DNA from: Dialister sp. CAG:486
GTDB lineage: Bacteria > Bacillota > Negativicutes > Veillonellales > Dialisteraceae
Reading direction: 5' to 3'
NCBI GenBank assembly: GCA_000434475.1
Contig: FR879542.1
Span: 11,358 to 23,783 of the forward strand
Length of the DNA: 12,426 bases
Part shown: positions 12,357 through 12,426 of the stretch, piece after piece
Position numbering within the stretch: position 1 is the stretch's first letter
Layout: each line of letters begins with the position of its first letter
Translations under genes and position numbers: made by a program
The notes under the pieces: model-generated
What the model saw: the letters and a program-made list of their open reading frames with translations, nothing else
What the model was told of the DNA's origin: nothing
The model's database searches: none

Positions 12357-12426
12357 GAGGGAAAATGGGAAAAGTTGTCAGAAAGTGTAGGATTACAATA
12401 CATGTGTTACACATTGAAAACATGAA

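Overview
The window looks like chromosomal DNA from a Firmicute, most likely a Negativicute (Selenomonas/Megasphaera/Dialister-type anaerobe). This is an inference from three things: two T-box leaders, a DctPQM TRAP transporter, and Firmicute-type promoters and Shine-Dalgarno sites on fairly GC-rich genes with Gram-negative-style lipoprotein/periplasmic transport. No rRNA, tRNA, CRISPR array or complete insertion sequence is visible.

Layout, left to right. A TM2-domain membrane protein (103-855, +) sits between inverted copies of a dispersed repeat. Next is metA (1480-2424, +), behind a strong promoter and a methionine-specifier T-box. It ends at a terminator followed by a degenerate small toxin-like ORF. 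A TRAP transporter operon dctP-dctQ-dctM runs on the minus strand (6030 down to 2853). It has its own promoter and a second T-box whose specifier also reads ATG (Met). Divergent from it is ogt (6579-7112, +), an O6-alkylguanine repair protein. An A/T-richer island follows: a short duplicate of the 5' end of a low-molecular-weight phosphatase gene, remnants, a nitrilase gene (7630-8550, +) and a truncated ACT-domain gene. The intact phosphatase gene comes next (8902-9375, +). A gene-free stretch of almost 1 kb then holds a dense cluster of DnaA-box-like sequences (9435-9678), an A/T-rich stretch and two repeat copies. The window ends with a minus-strand ammonium transporter fused to a PII-like domain (12163 down to 10349), whose leader contains a promoter and an attenuator-like terminator.

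How the genes relate. metA and the TRAP operon appear to form a methionine regulon, both controlled by uncharged tRNA-Met. MetA carries Glu at position 111, which predicts acetyl-CoA rather than succinyl-CoA use. The TRAP system may therefore import methionine, a methionine precursor or a related organic acid. The Amt-PII fusion covers ammonium uptake and sensing in one polypeptide, but its PII part lacks the uridylylation tyrosine.

A family of composite intergenic repeats recurs in at least seven gaps, including inside the TRAP operon. Its modules are short tandem heptads, a TCAAGTGACTGGTGACTTG-type block, a GCGGCGC...GCGCCGC hairpin and a block ending in GGGCTAACC. The most interesting items are the Met T-box on a TRAP transporter, the DnaA-box cluster away from dnaA, the amtB leader, and the nitrilase island flanked by a duplicated gene start.
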